From Bacillota bacterium (GTDB taxonomy: Bacteria > Bacillota > Clostridia > Acetivibrionales > DSM-1351): a stretch of 53,347 nt of DNA. Of the stretch, positions 52,947 through 53,347 are shown piece by piece. The notes below the pieces were generated by a model. That model did no database searches, was not told where the DNA came from, and worked only from the letters and a program-made list of their open reading frames with translations. The position numbers were made by a program, and so were the translations under genes. Location: the NCBI GenBank assembly GCA_023431385.1, contig JAEYWA010000014.1:1-53347 (forward strand). The letters run 5' to 3'. The number at the start of each line of letters is the position of its first letter. Position 1 is the first letter of the stretch.

Positions 52947-53255
52947 ATAAAGCAGTGAATGATAGGATTTAAGCCATATCAGAGCTTATTTAAAAGTTAA
53001 TAAGATATCCTGAAATGAGCGAGTAAAACCTTTATTTTGAACCTACATCTGTAATAAGGGAGTCTGCTGTTTGGTATTCTATGTCAGGCCTTGAGTAATT
53101 CCGACACACGGCATGAACGATGTGCAACGGCGAAGGAAGGCTGAAAATACCACCGAGACACCCACCTAGCTTGGGCTAGGTGTCAAAATACTGGGGACGC
53201 CATTTTGGGAATTAACTTAAAGCATAGGGGGCAGAAATGCCCCTTCGCTTTGTTT
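52947..53255 (+). ncRNA. Structured non-coding RNA, possibly raiA RNA
   Basis: Between a strong promoter (52912-52940) and a terminator-like hairpin (53219-53251) lies a ~300-base transcript with no credible protein. Its 53040-53210 part is unusually GC-rich and highly paired: GGTATT (about 53073) with AATACC, GCCTT with AAGGC enclosing a CCG...CGG / CACA...TGTG domain, and GACAC..ACCTAGC-TTGG-GCTAGGT..GTC (about 53156-53184). Size, clostridial host and structure recall raiA RNA, which often lies near comFC and raiA genes, but I cannot confirm the consensus from memory. The 5' end is estimated from the promoter. Confidence 0.6.
53219..53251 (+). terminator. Terminator-like hairpin at the end of the ncRNA
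   Basis: AAAGC..GGGGCA-GAAA-TGCCCC..GCTTT: inner 6-bp GC stem with GAAA tetraloop and outer 5-bp stem, followed by GTTTAAAAA. Confidence 0.65.
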
Positions 53256-53329
53256 AAAAATGTTGACTCATGTACTTATTTACATAGAAAATTAAAACTG
53301 TTAAAATGTCTATAACGAAGGGATAATAT

Positions 53330-53347
53330 ATGTCCATGGTATACTTG
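53330..53347 (+). CDS. Start of a gene cut by the window edge
   Basis: ATG at 53330 follows AAGGGA (53318-53323) and reads MSMVYL to the edge. Six codons are too few to name it. Confidence 0.35.

Noticed and set aside
52947..53255. Non-coding RNA as tmRNA, RNase P RNA or SRP RNA
   Set aside because: None of the conserved cores I know (CCA-ended tRNA-like part, GAGGAAAGTCC, CAGG...GGAAGGAAGCAG) is present.

Overview
The window reads as the chromosome of a low-GC, endospore-forming, plant-fibre-degrading clostridium. The mesophilic Ruminiclostridium group (the C. cellulolyticum / C. papyrosolvens relatives) is my best guess. The reasons are AT-rich intergenic DNA with strong AGGAGG ribosome sites, a gerA-type spore-germination operon, many hemicellulose-trimming glycosidases, and LplB/LplC-type sugar ABC transporters paired with YesM/YesN two-component regulators. 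The genus is inferred; no rRNA or other taxonomic marker is present.

Layout. (1) 1-16 kb is a glycan side-chain utilisation block: a truncated GH43 gene and an AraC regulator pointing left, then rightward a GH2 beta-galactosidase, a CUT1 ABC importer (two permeases and a lipoprotein), a thioredoxin/CcdA-like membrane protein with a small unknown partner, a GH95 alpha-L-fucosidase/galactosidase and two Ser-hydrolase esterases. Beta-galactosidase, fucosidase and esterases together would fit import and intracellular trimming of acetylated, fucosylated xyloglucan-type side chains (inference). (2) 16-30 kb is a YesM/YesN two-component system, two tandem paralogous solute-binding lipoproteins, two permeases, a GH51 arabinofuranosidase, a GH43 enzyme and an unusual BtrH/C39-like protein with a probable C-terminal beta-sandwich; the block looks like an arabino-oligosaccharide import and hydrolysis operon. 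No transporter ATPase is present, so both importers probably share one encoded elsewhere. (3) 30.3-34.8 kb is a spore germinant-receptor operon (A, B and C subunits) followed by a 55-58 residue two-helix protein that looks like a D subunit. (4) 34.8-42.3 kb holds an AraC regulator and a GH3 enzyme on the minus strand, then the arabinose locus: araA and araR divergent, then araD. Three copies of a palindromic AraR-type box lie here; araB is absent. (5) 42.4-47.4 kb has a GGDEF diguanylate cyclase, two MFS transporters and a secreted protein made of two equal-length 178-residue repeats. (6) 47.6-50.4 kb is methionine synthesis: metY (O-acetylhomoserine sulfhydrylase) and metA, whose Glu111 predicts acetyl-CoA use, so the two form one route. 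metA has a structured leader that I do not recognise as SAM-I. (7) 50.2-53.3 kb has a structured intergenic element, a duplicated CxxC/CxxH protein of unknown function, an OGG1-type DNA glycosylase, a DUF3343-like protein, and a structured non-coding RNA gene with its own strong promoter and terminator, just before the window ends in a new gene.

Most interesting candidates: the metA leader (two stems plus a possible pseudoknot), the 53.0-53.25 kb ncRNA (possibly raiA RNA), the 50.24-50.41 kb element closed by a 13-bp stem, the BtrH-like/beta-sandwich fusion inside a sugar operon, and the unannotated GerD-like small gene. All family assignments are from reading translated sequence by eye; no database search was run.
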